Under the pieces are notes generated by a model. That model was not told the DNA's origin. It made no database searches and worked only from the letters and a program-made list of their open reading frames with translations. Positions 34,346-45,033 of a stretch of 64,000 nt of DNA are shown in pieces. Both the position numbers and the translations under genes were made by a program. The DNA lies in the NCBI GenBank assembly GCA_039545355.1, contig BCJJ01000003.1, positions 1,943,092 through 2,007,091 on the forward strand, in the 5' to 3' direction. The DNA comes from Trichosporon coremiiforme. Lineage: Eukaryota > Basidiomycota > Tremellomycetes > Trichosporonales > Trichosporonaceae. The stretch's first letter is position 1; every line of letters begins with the position of its first letter.

Positions 34346-36827
34346 ATGCTTCGCGGCGACGACGGACTCTCCGACCTCGTCAGAAAGGTCGTCAACTTGA
34401 CCCTCGACTCCAACTCTACCAACACAAACACAACGACGGAGCCTACGGCCGACAGCATCTCACAGACCCCGAGCGCTTCAATTTCTTCAGTCGGAAACCC
34501 GACGACGCAGTCGCTGCACACGCGCGATCAGTCATCGTCCTCGATCTCCTCCCTCTCATATTCAAATGCTTCTGGTTCCGGCGGTCCCCAACGACCCAGA
34601 CGCTCCCCATTACGCCGCAGCAAAGCAGGAAGCGTCCGCCTTGGTGGCGACGTCACGTAGGTGTCACCTTTCAATCTTCATTCTCCACTTGCTCTTCCCA
34701 CCCGTCCGCCCGCACTTCCCGCCCCCGTCTCCTGTTACCGAACCTTCTGCTAATCACTTTCACAGGGCGTTAATGCTCGAGATCGACGCGCTGCAGTCTC
34801 AGGTCGCGAACTTGCTGGATAAGATCTATGAAATCGAAGAGTTACGGCACTCGACATCAGTGCGTTCAGCACACGCTAAACTCGACGCTCTCATATCCAA
34901 CCTGCACGAGACGATCGCCCACATCACACTCAGAATAGCGGCACTCGAGGCGTCCGCGACGTCTCCAGATGTTCAAGAAATGCTCGCCCCGCTTCTCGCC
35001 GACTGGCAGAAGGTGACGAAGCAGCACACCCTCCTGCAGCGCGAACTTCAGGAAGACCCGTGGCTCATTAGGTTCAAAACGTAAGGCGTCGCTATGGGCA
35101 CATTCCAGGGCACTAACCATGACAGGACGGCCGACCAAGCAGACGGAATGATGGACCCGCTGAGCCAGAGTTTGAGCCGAGTAACAGTGAGCTGATGACG
35201 TTGGGGAGACCGCTGACCGCAGGCTTACATTGGACGCATCCTGGGTTCCGTGAACGCGGTGCCGCTCAGTGCCCCGGAAGGCAAACTCAGCATTGGGCAT
35301 TTCCGCGAGATGACCGAGGCACACTCGCGGCTGAAGTCGTGAGTGTGACTGCGTGTGTCGCTGACACAACGTGTATTGTGTGTGCTGACCTGCGCCAGAA
35401 CATACGTGCCAAGTGTGAACAGGATTCTGAAGATGATGGACAAGAGTGTCTCAGATCGCCCTGTCAAGAACGGAGAAGCATTGCGGCGGTTGAACGACAT
35501 GAACCAGCGATGGGCAACGATGCAGAAGCAGCTGCACCAGCTCGAATCGAAGATTACGATGGTCATGCAGCAGTATGACCCAGACCATTCGCCAGACGAC
35601 TCGATGGAGATGCTGAGCCCGGACGGGGGAGGCTACTTCGGCGGATCGCCGACCATCTCCTCTAGCCACTCATCATCCCATGAAACGAGCACGCCGCTGC
35701 ACCGCGTCACGAGCGGGGGCTCCATGAACTCGATGAGCTCATACGGAGGGTCATCGTTTTCTGCCCCGTACGCCAACTCTAACCACCACCAACCTTCTCA
35801 CAGCCCTCACGCCCAACACATCCAGTACCAGATGAACAACCACCACCAGCCGCTGAAGGCAACAAACAACAACATGAACCATGTCTCACCACCGGCGTAC
35901 AAGCCGACACCGCGTGGCCTTAGCAAGTCGGTATCGACAATGAACGTTCGCGCTCTTGGAACACCAGCGGCGCAACGGACACCGTCGCGCCAACAGTTAC
36001 GACCGCCGTCCAGAACAGCCCCGAGAACGTCTTTGAGCCAGTCGCAGTCGGTCGCCACCTCGCTCAGCGCATTAGCAGCGTCTCCGTCCGATCGGCTCCG
36101 GAGAATGGGTTCGTCGGCAATCCCCCAACCATCGTCCTTCGGATCGCCTGTGACGCCTGTGAACGGCGGCAGCGGGTTCCGGCGTCCGAGCCTCGCCGCG
36201 AGTAGTGCCTCAGGGAGGATGACGCCGGGCCCGCTGAACCGGCGTGCGATGACGCCCGGCCCTGGTGTTGGAGTTGGATCGTCGCCTCCGTCGTCATTGA
36301 CGGGTATGCCTACTCGGCGTGGTGGTGTACCGCCTATGCCTGGGCGAGCGAGCAGCCGTCCGTCCTTCGCGCCGCTGCATGGGAACAGGTCCATGATCGG
36401 TCCTTCCTCGTTCCGTCCCACTTCACCGGCCAGTGTCGGGCGCCCTAGTAGTCGCGCCTCGGTCAAGTCGTCGCTGAGCTCGCGGATGCCGCAGGGCTCC
36501 GGGTTTGGGGTACAGCCATTCCGGCCAAGCAAGTACGACGAGCTGGATCTCGCGGTGCAGAAGGTGTTGGACGTGGTACAGCCGAGCATTTTTGTTGCGC
36601 GCCTCGACCCGCCCCTGCGCCGCGGGCAGCAGAAGGCGGATGGAGAGTGGACTGGCGAGTTCGTGTTCGGGTACGGCGAACGCAGCAACGCCGTCAAGCT
36701 GCTCGAGATGAAGAGCCGCGGCATCGAGTCACGGTTCAAGGTCATGGTCCGCGACGGAGGTGCGTGGCAGGACCTGTCGCCATTCCTCGAGAAGCGGAAC
36801 AGGATGGCAGAGGCGGATGTGTTCTAA
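34346..36827 (+). CDS. Kar9-like microtubule/cortical protein with C-terminal GAR (GAS2-related)-like domain
   Basis: Five exons joined by canonical short introns (about 34,657-34,765; 35,081-35,126; 35,190-35,221; 35,340-35,398). The N-terminal 100 residues are Ser/Thr/Asn-rich. A helical region of about 200 residues follows (LMLEIDALQSQVANLLDKIYEIEELR ... NRILKMMDKSVSDRPVKNGEALRRLNDMNQRWATMQKQLHQLESKI), then a long Ser/Pro/Arg-rich disordered stretch of the kind bound by EB1 or Bim1. The final 90 residues (DELDLAVQKVLDVV ... VARLDPPL ... GEFVFGYGER ... FKVMVRDGGAWQDLSPFLEK) resemble the GAR domain that binds microtubules in GAS2 and spectraplakins. Kar9-family proteins guide spindle orientation. 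The assignment comes from architecture and is not certain. The stop is TAA at 36825-36827. Confidence 0.6.
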
Positions 36828-37014
36828 GTCGCGAACACAGTGAGCGGAGCCAACGAGCGTGGAGTTGCAGCGATGAGGCTTGTTGAACAGTTTCCCATCA
36901 TCAGAGCGAGGAGTGAGCAAAAGCCTGCGGGCAGCAGAGCAGAGTGCGGATGCGTCTTGACCCAGCAGTGAAAGTAACGACCTGTGATCCACCAACCTGT
37001 ATGCATAGCGTGTG

Positions 37015-37976
37015 TTAAACCTGTACCTCCTCCATGTCCTCGTCCTCATCGTCTTGACCCTCTCCTTCACTATCCCCATCCTTCTCATCATCACTTCGAG
37101 GACACGGCGGGATATCGTACTCCGGCAGTCCGCCCAGTGGCAACCCCTCGTTGGGACCTACGGGTCCCTGCTGATTCTCGATCTCCGCAAGCGGCTTGTC
37201 GAAGAGGCGCAGGACGCACCCCTCCCACCCGTCCTTCTCCTCAGCCGTCGTCTCGTGTCCCTCGTCCCCTTCCGGACCAAGAACCTCGCCGCCGAAATCG
37301 CCATAAGGTCGCGCCCAAGCAAGCACCTTCTCCTTGCCCAGCTGCAGGACACTGCGTAGTCTGATCTGAGACGTGGGGTCGACGAGCGGCTGAGCCGATT
37401 CGGAGTGCGGGGGATGGGAATGCGCATGCCCGATCGAGCCGCGGAACATGTCGAGTGCCAATGGGCCTTCGCCGTCGTAGATTGCCTGCGAGAAGCGGCG
37501 GGGAACATGCCATCCCGCTCCCGTCAGGAGTGCGAGCCAGGCGGAATCGACCTCGTCAAGAAGTTTCAGGTAGTCTTCCATGATCTCGCCGGCTTTGCTC
37601 TCCAGCTCTTCCGCTTCGTCCATGCTTTTTCCAGGCGCCGGGGTGCCGTCGGGACCTGGTGTTCCCGTCGTCGATGACGGTAGGGTCATCAGTGGCAGGG
37701 AGGTCGTTGAGTCAAGCAGGAGTGAGGTGAGGGTGAGGAAGTAGGCTGCCCGAGCGCCGGACATGGGGTCGGGGAGGGCGAGGATGGCGCCGAGCAGGCA
37801 TCGGAGGCGGGGCACGAGGGGCGCGAGCTCGAGGTTGCTGCGGTCAGTCCCGGGCAACACTCGTCTAGCTGAGGGTGGACATACTGTTTCTTCGTATCCC
37901 TCTCCAGATGCCCGATCTGCTCGTCGAGGAAGAGACGGAGACGCGCCTCATGTGCCGGTGACAGGTTCGGCGCCAT
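37015..37976 (-). CDS. Conserved-looking protein of unknown function with acidic C-terminal tail
   Basis: Two exons. The ATG is at 37976-37974, the intron runs from about 37,887 to 37,838, and the join gives MAPNLSPAHEARLRLFLDEQIGHLERDTKKHNLELAPLV in frame. The rest is about 270 residues: a helical first part (RLRCLLGAILALPDP, ARAAYFLTLTSLLLD), a Gly/Pro/Thr loop, a second helical part (LESKAGEIMEDYLKLLDEVDSAWLALLTGAGWHVPRRFSQAIYDGEG), and a C-terminal run of Asp/Glu (about 25 of the last 40 residues). There is no signal peptide and no clear membrane segment. I do not recognise the family; the acidic tail suggests a nuclear or nucleolar protein, which is weak inference. It converges on the Kar9-like gene with 187 bp between. 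Confidence 0.75.
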
Positions 37977-38562
37977 TGTTCCCTTCTGAGCTCTATAGTT
38001 TCTAGTCGCGCTCTTCTTATCGTCTCTTCCGTCGTAGATCCGTGTGCTCGTGTGCTCTCTTTCCAATCGATTTCGGAGGTGTCGTATGTTATGTCTATGC
38101 GTAGCGTTGCAACTAAGCAGTGGAGGATACGAACCAAATACCCACTCACCCAAATGGTGCCGCCGGATATGACGCACATGGCCCAGGACCCAGGAGGTGA
38201 CTGGACCAGGCGACCGAAATGTTCGAAGCCACTCTCTCGCCATCACTCGTTGCACTCTTCCTCACGACTCTACTCATAACCACTACTTCCTTGGCTTGCC
38301 GCTGCTTGGAGGTCTCACTTGCGTAGCCGGCCGCGACCTACACTTCCCGACGCCGTATCGGTTGACTTGCCGCCGCCCCAGACGGAGGTGGGACAAAACC
38401 TCCACCGGGAGACTCGCCCTCCACCATCCTTTGTGCTCGCCGCCGACCTTCCCTCTTGTCTTTCTCGTCGACTTCGGTTTTCTCCTTCAATCAAGAGAGT
38501 TGGACTCATATAGATAGTGTTCGCCTCGGGTTTACTGCGCCAGCTCACGGGTAGTTGCCACC
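37977..38562. promoter_or_regulatory. Divergent promoter, unknown acidic protein / RAD3
   Basis: 586 bp between divergent starts. The stretch before 38563 is CT-rich on the plus strand (around 38,400-38,500), fitting the RAD3 leader. The RAD3 start context is GCCACCATGA, a near-ideal Kozak site. Confidence 0.5.
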
Positions 38563-41500
38563 ATGAAGTTCATGATTGACGACCTCCCGGTCCTCTTCCC
38601 GTATGAGAGGTGAGCATGGTTTGTCCTCAGTCTCAGCTGACGTCAGGTTGTATCCGGGTAAGTCGACCTTCTGCTCTCGGCTCGCCGACCGTTGCATTAT
38701 CGCCATCGTCCATACCTCGGGTCTGCTACTGCCAGCTGGGACATTAAGGCGTAGACTGCTTGGCCAAGGGCAGAGCTCGAGGAAGACGCCGTTTAGCTGT
38801 GGGGGTCATGGCCTTAGCTGACAGACAGAGCAGTACAGCTACATGTGCGACCTGAAGAAGACGCTTGATGCGGGGGTGAGCTTGCCACATGGTGTACTCA
38901 GCTGACGGCAGGGACACTGTGTGCTGGAAATGCCGTCCGGAACAGGGAAGACAGTATCCCTCCTTTCGCTGATTGTCTCGTACATGCAGGTGAGCCTCAC
39001 TACTGCGCCAAGCGCTACCACCTGTCTTTTACTGTAGTTCGAGCTGACTCCAGTTCTACGGAGGAGAGAGGAAGCGCAAGCTGATCTACTGCTCGCGAAC
39101 AGTGCCGGAGATCGAGAAGGCGCTCGCCGAGCTGAAGCGGTTGATGGAGTACCGCGAAGACATGGGTGCGAAGGACACTGGTTTCCGCGGTCTCGGTCTG
39201 ACGTCGCGCAAGAACTTGTGTTTGAACCCGGAGGTGAGCTGCGCAGTCAATGACCTAAGCTGATCCCAGGTCAACAAGGAGAAGAAGGGCAAGGTCGTCG
39301 ACTCGCGGTGTCGCGACATGACGAGCTCGTTTGCTTGCGAGAAGGGCCGCGCCGACCCGGGGAGCGTTCAGCTGTGCTCCTGGCATGAGGAGCTGAACAA
39401 CTACGAGACTGGGCATCTTATCCCCGAGGGCGTGTGGACGCTCGACGACGTGAAGAAGTACGGACAGGAGAAGGGCGTGTGCCCTTACTTCACGATCCGA
39501 AGAATGGTGAGCTTTCCTCAGGTCTGGCACCAGCTGAACCGCAGATGCCGTACGTCGACGTTATCATCTACTCGTTCCACTACCTGCTCGACCCGAAGGT
39601 TGCGGAGCAGGTCTCTGCTGAGCTCAGCAAGGAGGCGATCGTCGTGTTCGACGAGGCACACAACATCGGTGAGCTCGAGTGGAATTGAAGAAGCTGACAA
39701 CAGACAATGTGTGTATCGAGTCACTGTCCATCGACCTGACGCGACCAATGCTGGATTCAGCGGCGAGGAGTGTCGCCAAGATCGGGGACAAGATTGATGA
39801 GTGAGCTCCATAAGCAGATGGCATGAGCTAACGCCAGAATCAAGAAGACGGATGCCGAGAAGCTGAACGCCGAGTACCAGAAGCTCGTAGATGGACTAGC
39901 GGCGGCGAACGACCGGCGAGAAGAAGACGACATGCTGTCGAACCCGGTGCTTTCCGAGGACATGATCCAGGAGGCGATTCCGGGCAACATTCGAAAGGCA
40001 GAGCACTTCATCGCGTTCCTGAAGCGCTTCATCGAGTATCTCAAGACGCGAATGCGTGTACTGCATGTTGTCGCCGAGACGCCGCAGTCGTTCATGGCAC
40101 ATCTGAAGGAGATCACGTTCATTGAGAAGCGGCCGCTGCAGTTCTGTGCGGAGCGATTGACGTCGCTGATCCGCACGCTGGAGCTGACCAACCTGGATGA
40201 GCACTTTGCCTTGCAGAAGATCGCTAGCTTCGGTACGCTCGTCGCAACGTACGAGAAGGGCTTTCTCCTCATCCTCGAGCCGTACGAGACGGAGCACGCG
40301 ACGGTGCCGAACCCCATTTTCCACTTCACGTGAGTTAATATAGTAGTCCTCCGGAGCTGACCAGTGCAGGTGTCTCGACCCGTCACTAGCCATGGCGCCC
40401 GTGTTCGAGCGCTTCAGCAGCGTCATCATCACGTCGGGAACAATTTCACCGCTCGACATGTACCCTAAGATGCTGCAGTTCCAGCCTGTCATCCAGGAGT
40501 CGTACCCGATGACACTCACGCGAAACGCCTTCTTGCCCATGGTTATCACCCGTGGTAGCGACCAGGTACCCATCAGTTCGCGGTTCGAAGTACGAAACGA
40601 CCCCGCCGTTGTGCGAAACTTCGGCTCGATCCTGATCGACATGGCGAAGACGGTGCCCGACGGAGTTGTTGCTTTCTTCCCGTCGTACCTGTACATGGAA
40701 TCGATTGTGAGCGCGTGGTACGACATGGGTATCCTCAGTGAGGTCTGGAAGCACAAGCTGCTCTTCGTCGAGACGCCTGACGCGATGGAGACGTCGATCG
40801 CGCTCAAGAACTACAGAGAGGTGAGTAGCTGTTCACCATGTACTGGTTAGCTAACGTCAGGCATGCAACAACGGCCGTGGTGCGGTCCTGCTCTCCGTCG
40901 CTCGAGGAAAGGTCTCGGAGGGTATTGATTTCGACCACAACTACGGACGAGCAGTCATTATGTTCGGGTTAGTATCTTCAGATTCTTGGATGGGAAGGGA
41001 AGCTGACACCGCAGTATTCCGTACCAGTACACGGAGAGTCGTATCCTGAAAGCGCGTCTCGAGTTCCTGCGCGACAATCACCGGATCCGCGAAAACGACT
41101 ACCTCACTTTCGACGCCATGCGACACGCAGCGCAGTGCGTCGGTCGTGTACTTCGAGGAAAAACGGACTGGGGTCTCATGGTGTTTGCTGACAAGGTGGG
41201 TGTCTCGTAGCTGGGGTCGTCAACCGTGAGCTGACGATCAGCGCTTCGCTCGCCAGGACAAGCGTGCCAAGCTTCCGCGCTGGATCAACCAGTACATCAC
41301 GGATGCGCACAGCAACCTTTCGACGGACATGGCGGTCGTGCTCGCGAAGAAGTTCATCCGCAACATCTCGCAGCCGTTCGACCACACACAGACGGGTATC
41401 TCGCTCTGGACGCTCGACGACATCGAGGAGCGCCAACGCAAGGACCGGGAGGAGGCCGAGCGCGCAGGCGCAATGGTCGACGACGCCTTCGGCCCCAGCG

Positions 41501-41595
41501 TCAGCAACGGCGACAAGGGTCCCGAGGACGTCGACATGGACGGGCACTTTGACATTGACGATGCGGCCCTCGCTGCCGTCGACATGCCCGATTAG
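38563..41595 (+). CDS. RAD3: TFIIH 5'-3' DNA helicase RAD3/XPD
   Basis: XPD-family Fe-S helicase of TFIIH, used in nucleotide excision repair and transcription initiation. At least ten exons. Exon 1 (38563-38609) encodes [15 protein letters not shown]. An 11-nt exon at 38647-38657 supplies RLYPE together with its neighbours, then [16 protein letters not shown]. Walker A is EMPSGTGKT. The four Fe-S cysteines are visible as SRCRD, SFACEK, QLCSW and GVCPYF. The DEAH box is VVFDEAHNI. Helicase domain 2 holds [34 protein letters not shown] and motif [25 protein letters not shown]. The C-terminus carries an acidic tail; stop at 41593-41595. All hallmark residues are intact. The first intron after the microexon is 171 nt; most others are 40-60 nt. 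Confidence 0.96.
38647..38657 (+). other. RAD3: 11-nt microexon in RAD3
   Basis: GTTGTATCCGG is flanked by an acceptor (CTGACGTCAG) and a donor (GTAAGT). It contributes R-L-Y-P-E across both junctions and restores the conserved XPD motif PYERLYPEQYSYM; skipping it shifts the frame. Confidence 0.9.
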
Positions 41596-41651
41596 AGTGG
41601 GGACCGTGGGGATCTATCATGATGCATTTGTTACGGTTTTTAGTTGTTTGC

Positions 41652-42633
41652 TTAGAACGAGTTGACCTGCTTCGGGTCGTCGCGTCCGGCGTAGAACTTG
41701 TCGAGGAACGCGACGGGCTTGGCGGGCTCCTCGTACTTGCGGAACCAGTGCATGAGGTGGGGCTGGGTGTCAGCTAAGATCTCGAGCTGAAGCTGGCAAA
41801 AGCATGGGGGGTGGCCAGACAGTGTGGGAAATCGGACATGGGGGCAGACATCGCGGAGCGGACACTTTGGGGGGATGGGACTTTGAAAGAGGCGATTCCG
41901 GTGGGGCAAACGAAGAAGCGGCAGACAAAGAGAGACAGCTCAATGCAGCGATGTCATGGCAGGACATACGAGGAAGACAGAAGCCGACGCCGTATTCCAC
42001 CACAATGCCTGATCAGGCTCCTGCTCCTTTCTTTCTCGGTCTCCCACAAAGTCGTCGTCACCTTCGATTAGCCCGTCGACTCAAAGCAAGAGGCTCCATC
42101 ATTGTATTCGTAGACAGAGATCATTCGAGTGGAATTGTGTCGCTTTTCTACGTTGTTGATGGTCGATGACGAGATGTCCGAGATGGCTTCGCGGATGCCG
42201 TTCCTTGCGTTTTCCGTTCTCCTTCTGCGCACCTGCTCAAGCTGCCGCGATGTCTGCTCCTCCCTTCGACCCGTAGCCTTCTTCGATCGCGCCAGCCCAT
42301 AGCTCGCCCTCGTCTCCTTCGGAAGACTTGAGTCTCTCGGCTTACCTCCTGCTTCCAGCAGTTCATGGTCTCCTGGTACTCCTGCTGGTTCTTGTGAAGA
42401 AGGACGTTGATGATGTTGATATCGTCGATCTTGCGGTTGCGCTCAAAGTCCTGGCGGATCTTGAGACGGACGGCCGAGGGGGAGACGTTGAGGGCGTAGA
42501 GCGCGCAGATCTCGGGGGCGGACCGGTACCAGGCGCGGTAGGCGCGGATGACGCGGGTGCGGGCCTCGGCGTGCGACGTCGTGGCCTGGACGGTGCGCGC
42601 GAGACGGGCGGGGATCGTGGGCGTGATCGTCAT
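41652..42633 (-). CDS. NDUFA6: Mitochondrial complex I LYR subunit NDUFA6 / NUO-14.8
   Basis: Accessory LYR-motif subunit of NADH:ubiquinone oxidoreductase, on the matrix arm, where it binds the acyl carrier protein. Exon 1 (42633-42346, 96 codons) gives MTITPTIPARLARTV, then RVIRAYRAWYRSAPEICALYALNVSPSAVRLKIRQDFERN and INVLLHKNQQEYQETMNCWKQE. Exon 2 (41762-41652) gives PHLMHWFRKYEEPAKPVAFLDKFYAGRDD and the stop. The acceptor GCTGACACCCAG was chosen because it matches the local branch/acceptor pattern and aligns WKQE-PHLMHWF with the fungal 14.8-kDa subunit. The product is 132 residues, a normal length. The 583-bp intron is unusually long here. Its presence shows the organism keeps a rotenone-sensitive complex I. 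Confidence 0.9.
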
Positions 42634-42987
42634 GGTGCTGGTGTGTCCGGTGTGGAGAGGGGAAGTGTGCGCCGAGTCTGATGTTGAGCACCGTCCAGGT
42701 GAGCGGAGCTGGGCAGGCGACGGAGCCTGCCTGGGAGACAGCGACCGCCAGCCAGTGAGCGTCGGAGAATTGGTCGTTCGGGGGAGTGTGGCAGATACTT
42801 CCGTTCCATTAGTGGATGCGCTAATCGGGCCACGCGGTATTACATTTTACAGAGTTGTATTACAATTCGCTCACCCACGTCTGCGGGATCAGACTGCTGA
42901 GAAGGGAAGGCGCTCGCCACCAGACGTCAGTCAAGCTCGATAACATTTCGGCTCGATCACCGCATCATACCTCCTTCATCCGACATC
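42634..42987. promoter_or_regulatory. Divergent promoter NDUFA6 / PRP3
   Basis: 354 bp between divergent start codons; both promoters must lie here. An AT-richer patch (42,835-42,870, including TATTACATTTTACAG) is the only departure from the GC-rich surroundings. Confidence 0.5.
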
Positions 42988-44778
42988 ATGCCGCCCCGCC
43001 GTGCGTCCGGGCAGCCCGAGGGCCAGCCGCCCGCGAAGAAGCCCGCCATGGATCTGGAGGCGATCAAGGCCAAGGTGGCAGCGCAGAAGCAGGCGCTGCA
43101 GGCTCGCCTCGCGAGCGCCAAGTCGACCTCGAGCAGTCCGAAGCCTGAACTCGGGCCCGCTGCGCCGCCGCCATCCGCTGCCCCGGCAGCCGCGAACAAG
43201 GACGACATTGCCGCACGTATGGCCGAGGTGCGCGCTCGCATCAACGCGAAGAAGGGCCTACTCGCCGGTGCTACTGCTGGACCGTCGCGACCGGACACCA
43301 GGGACAGCCGCGACTCGAGGGACTCGAGGGGAGGATCAGGATCAGGTTCGCCTGCCCCGTCCGCGCCAACGTCGGTCTCGGGTATTGGTGGTGTTGCCCT
43401 GCACCCGCTGCTCGCCGGCGACATCGGACCCAGCGAGCAGAAGGAGAAGAACGAGAAGCGCGCCATGGCGAACCGGTACAAGACGATGGCGCCCAAGTTC
43501 TCCTCTGTGCGTGCAAACGCCGCTGCGGTGGAAGCGGCCGCTCAGCAGGCGGAGAAGAGCGGGGACAAGACGAGCGCGGTTATTACGAACCCGTACGCCG
43601 CGCCCGCGCTCGATGAGGAGGGACAGGAGCTGGACGCTGGACCGAGTAAGCGTTCCGGACGTAAGATGCAGTTCTCCGCACCGGGCAAGTACGTCCGGCA
43701 GGGAGACCAGCTGCGTAACGAGGCGAAGCTTGAGGCGCTGAAGGCGCGTATCGCGGAGCAGTCGCGCAAGGCTGGTCTCGACTCTGAGTTTGACGTGCTC
43801 GAGCGTTCGCTCCGCCGACAGGCCCCGCCAGCCGTCGAGTGGTGGGACGAGGCGATCCTCCCCGATCCGACGTACGACTCGATCCCCTCCGCGCTCGAGT
43901 ACATCGAGACGAACCCCGACTCGCTCGTGACGCATCTCGTCCAGCATCCGATTCCAATCGTCGCCCAGTCCGACCGGAAACAGGCCGAGCGCGGCCTGAT
44001 GCTCACGAAGAAGGAGGCGCGCAAGATGCGCCGCCAGCGCCGCCTCGCCGAGCTCGAGGACAAGCGGGACAAGCAGAAGATGGGCCTGATCCCCCCCGAC
44101 CCCCCGAAGGTCCGTTTAGCCAACATTGTCAAGGTGCTCGCGAACGAGTCGAGCGCGGATCCGACAAAGATCGAGAACCAGGTCCGGAAACAGGTCGCGC
44201 TGCGCGCGATCCGGCACGAGAAGGACAATGCCTCGCGGGCGTTGACGAAGGAGCAGAAAAAGGAGAAGCTCTACGCCAAGCTCGAGGAGAAGGAGAGGCG
44301 GCAGGGCCTCGTCGCGTCCGCCTACATCGTGAAGCACCTGACGAACCAGCGCCACAAGTTCAAGGTGCGTCAGACGGCCAAGCAGGACCACCTCACGGGC
44401 TGCGTGCTCTTCACACCGACGTTCTCTATCGTCCTCGTCGAGGGCGTGGCCAAGATGACGCGGCACTACCACCAGCTCCTGACCCACCGTATCGACTGGA
44501 CGGAGCAGCTGCGGCGGCGGGACGAGGACTCGGACGAGTCCGGTTCCGACGCAGAGGGAGACGACAAGGAGAAGAAGGGGGAGGAGGAGGAGGACATCGA
44601 CCTCAGCGACAACAAGTGCGAGCGTATCTGGCATGCCGAGGTGCCGGAGCGCGTCTTTGGAGGGTTCATTGCACGTCACGCCGAGACCGACGCTAGGGGC
44701 AAGGACATTCTCGGACCCAAGTACGAGTTGCTCTGGGACATGGCGAAGCGGTGGACGTACGAGGGCGAGGACTTCTAG
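42988..44778 (+). CDS. PRP3: U4/U6 small nuclear ribonucleoprotein PRP3
   Basis: Spliceosomal tri-snRNP protein that contacts U4/U6 RNA. A single exon of 596 codons from the ATG at 42988, unusual in this intron-rich window. The N-terminal third is Ala/Lys/Ser-rich and disordered. The PRP3 core runs from about residue 230 (GKYVRQGDQLRNEAKLEALKARIAEQSRKAGLDSE) through VEWWDEAILP, LTKKEARKMRRQRRLAELEDKRDKQKMGLIPPDPPKVRLANIVKVL and KDNASRALTKEQKKEKLYAKLEE. The C-terminal domain (ferredoxin-like, once DUF1115) begins VKHLTNQRHKFKVRQTAKQDHLTGCVLF and ends near HAETDARGKDILGPKYELLWDMAKRW. An acidic insert (about 25 Asp/Glu/Lys residues) sits inside that domain. Confidence 0.94.
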   Translation: MPPRRASGQPEGQPPAKKPAMDLEAIKAKVAAQKQALQARLASAKSTSSSPKPELGPAAPPPSAAPAAANKDDIAARMAEVRARINAKKGLLAGATAGPSRPDTRDSRDSRDSRGGSGSGSPAPSAPTSVSGIGGVALHPLLAGDIGPSEQKEKNEKRAMANRYKTMAPKFSSVRANAAAVEAAAQQAEKSGDKTSAVITNPYAAPALDEEGQELDAGPSKRSGRKMQFSAPGKYVRQGDQLRNEAKLEALKARIAEQSRKAGLDSEFDVLERSLRRQAPPAVEWWDEAILPDPTYDSIPSALEYIETNPDSLVTHLVQHPIPIVAQSDRKQAERGLMLTKKEARKMRRQRRLAELEDKRDKQKMGLIPPDPPKVRLANIVKVLANESSADPTKIENQVRKQVALRAIRHEKDNASRALTKEQKKEKLYAKLEEKERRQGLVASAYIVKHLTNQRHKFKVRQTAKQDHLTGCVLFTPTFSIVLVEGVAKMTRHYHQLLTHRIDWTEQLRRRDEDSDESGSDAEGDDKEKKGEEEEDIDLSDNKCERIWHAEVPERVFGGFIARHAETDARGKDILGPKYELLWDMAKRWTYEGEDF

Positions 44779-45033
44779 TCTCCTACGGGAGGGCTAGGCA
44801 TGTGCGATGCGTGCCGCAGTCTCAGCGTAGCGTCGGTGTCGGCGCAGGAGCGTACTAGACGACGCAGCTCTAGTCCGTCGCTTAGCAGATTAGCACTTTG
44901 GAAGATCTGGAGAGACGCTGTAGTCATGATCATTATGCATGTAATACAACTGATAGTGGTTACAACAGCCGAGCCGGTCTGGCCGCAACTCAGAAACTCA
45001 GCCTCGCGCGCAGCGCTCTGCTTCATAGGTATC

